5,357 nucleotides of DNA from Candidatus Vogelbacteria bacterium (GTDB lineage: Bacteria > Patescibacteriota > Minisyncoccia > Phycocordibacterales > XYD1-FULL-46-19). The DNA lies in assembly GCA_011049365.1 (NCBI GenBank), contig DSBD01000003.1, positions 1 to 5,357 on the forward strand, read 5' to 3'. Below are positions 4,818 through 5,357 of the stretch, piece after piece (within the stretch, counting starts at the first letter, position 1; every line of letters begins with the position of its first letter). Made by a program: the position numbers and the translations under genes. The notes below the pieces were generated by a model. It saw nothing but the letters and a program-made list of their open reading frames with translations. It had not been told where the DNA came from and ran no database searches.

Positions 4818-5357
4818 TTAACAAAAAGAAGAAATTATTCCACCCCCCAAACATATATTTTTATCATAAACAACTAAAGACTGGCCGGTAGAAACTGATA
4901 ATGGTTCAAATACTTTAACTTGATAATTTTTATTTTTATAACTTAACTGACAAAGTATTTTTTCTCCTAAGTGCCTTACTTGAGCAATATATTTTTTATT
5001 ATCTTCAGGTTTCATTGTTATCCAATTTTCATCTTTTAAAATAAAAATTTTATGACTATTTTCATTCAAATTTTGAGAAACCGTTATTGTATTATTTTTA
5101 ATATCTTTATCTATACAATAATAAGGATTATTAGTGGATTTATAAATTTCAAATCCATGTCTTTGACCTATAGTATAAATTGCAGCTCCTTTATGTTCTC
5201 CAATAACTTTACCATTTTTATCTAAAACTGAACCATTTTTAAGCTTCAAAAAATCGGCTAAAAAATCATCAATATCCACTCGTCCAATAAAACATATTCC
5301 CTGACTGTCCTTTTTTCTAGCTGTTGGTAATTTGAAGTCTAGAGCTAGTTGTCTTAC
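4818..5357 (-). CDS. mnmA: tRNA-specific 2-thiouridylase MnmA, C-terminal part (5' end cut by window)
   Basis: MnmA adenylates and then thiolates C2 of wobble uridine 34 in tRNA-Lys, -Glu and -Gln. The reading frame is open to the right window edge, so 179 codons of a roughly 360-residue protein are visible and the true start is outside. GTG at 5277-5279 is an internal Val codon, not a start: the 26 codons before it encode the conserved LPTARKKDSQGICFIGRVD block, whose Cys (visible residue 22) corresponds to the second catalytic cysteine (Cys199 in E. coli). Further landmarks are YTIGQRHG (visible residues 61-68), the central beta-barrel region, and the C-terminal barrel ending in STGQSLVVYDKNICLGGGII. 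The N-terminal PP-loop and first catalytic cysteine are off the window. alaS follows 15 bases after the TAA, so the two tRNA genes probably share a transcript. Confidence 0.94.
   Translation of the reverse strand, partial: VRQLALDFKLPTARKKDSQGICFIGRVDIDDFLADFLKLKNGSVLDKNGKVIGEHKGAAIYTIGQRHGFEIYKSTNNPYYCIDKDIKNNTITVSQNLNENSHKIFILKDENWITMKPEDNKKYIAQVRHLGEKILCQLSYKNKNYQVKVFEPLSVSTGQSLVVYDKNICLGGGIISSFC

Noticed and set aside
4803..4830. Extended -10-like TGTTAAAAT before alaS as a separate promoter
   Set aside because: It overlaps the mnmA stop, matches the -10 less well, has no -35 at 17-18 bases (GGTGGA), and such strings are frequent in AT-rich DNA. Co-transcription with mnmA is simpler.
5277..5279. 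GTG as the start of a 153-residue gene
   Set aside because: The frame stays open upstream to the window edge and encodes the conserved MnmA block with KKDSQGICFIG, so this is an internal Val codon of a truncated mnmA.
1..5357. CRISPR array, tRNA/rRNA gene, riboswitch or insertion sequence
   Set aside because: No regularly spaced repeats, cloverleaf-like segments or transposase-like reading frames were seen, and the gaps are too short (at most about 70 bases) to hold most of these.

Overview
The window is an AT-rich stretch of bacterial chromosome in which every supported gene lies on the minus strand. From the right edge leftwards the transcription order is mnmA (5' part cut by the window edge), alaS, a PilM/FtsA-like actin-fold ATPase gene, a gene for a bitopic membrane protein with a baseplate-J-like domain, then infA, rpmJ and rpsM (3' part cut by the window edge). 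The probable host is a member of the Candidate Phyla Radiation (Patescibacteria), most likely Parcubacteria-like. The reasons are a compact 587-residue alanyl-tRNA synthetase that lacks the usual bacterial C-terminal domain, the membrane baseplate-J-like protein type that I associate with Patescibacteria, short intergenic gaps and low GC. This placement comes from remembered sequence character, not from a search. The full-length ORFs without internal UGA argue for the standard bacterial code (table 11) and against the UGA=Gly code of Gracilibacteria/Absconditabacteria.

The right half (3039-5357) serves tRNA function. MnmA thiolates the wobble uridine of certain tRNAs, and AlaRS charges tRNA-Ala and proofreads it. 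The genes are 17 bases apart or less and probably co-transcribed. The middle (540-3017) holds a two-gene unit: a cytoplasmic actin-like ATPase followed by a single-pass membrane protein with a large extracytoplasmic part. The layout recalls pilM-pilN or FtsA with a membrane partner, but the membrane protein is not PilN. This pair is the least understood part of the window. The left end (1-471) is the start of an alpha-operon type ribosomal cluster, infA-rpmJ-rpsM, with its own well-formed sigma70-type promoter.

Two expression signals stand out. A TTGAC(T)-18 bp-TGnTATTAT promoter sits directly upstream of infA, and its predicted start site falls at the edge of the Shine-Dalgarno sequence. A perfect extended -10 (TGTTATAAT) lies exactly six bases upstream of the ATPase ATG, which predicts a leaderless mRNA. 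Only infA has a clear Shine-Dalgarno; the other four internal starts have none. A 16-bp direct repeat with a period of 30 bp spans the end of the ATPase gene and the short gap after it. I see no RNA genes, CRISPR arrays, mobile elements or convincing intrinsic terminators. No gene-free stretch exceeds about 70 bases.
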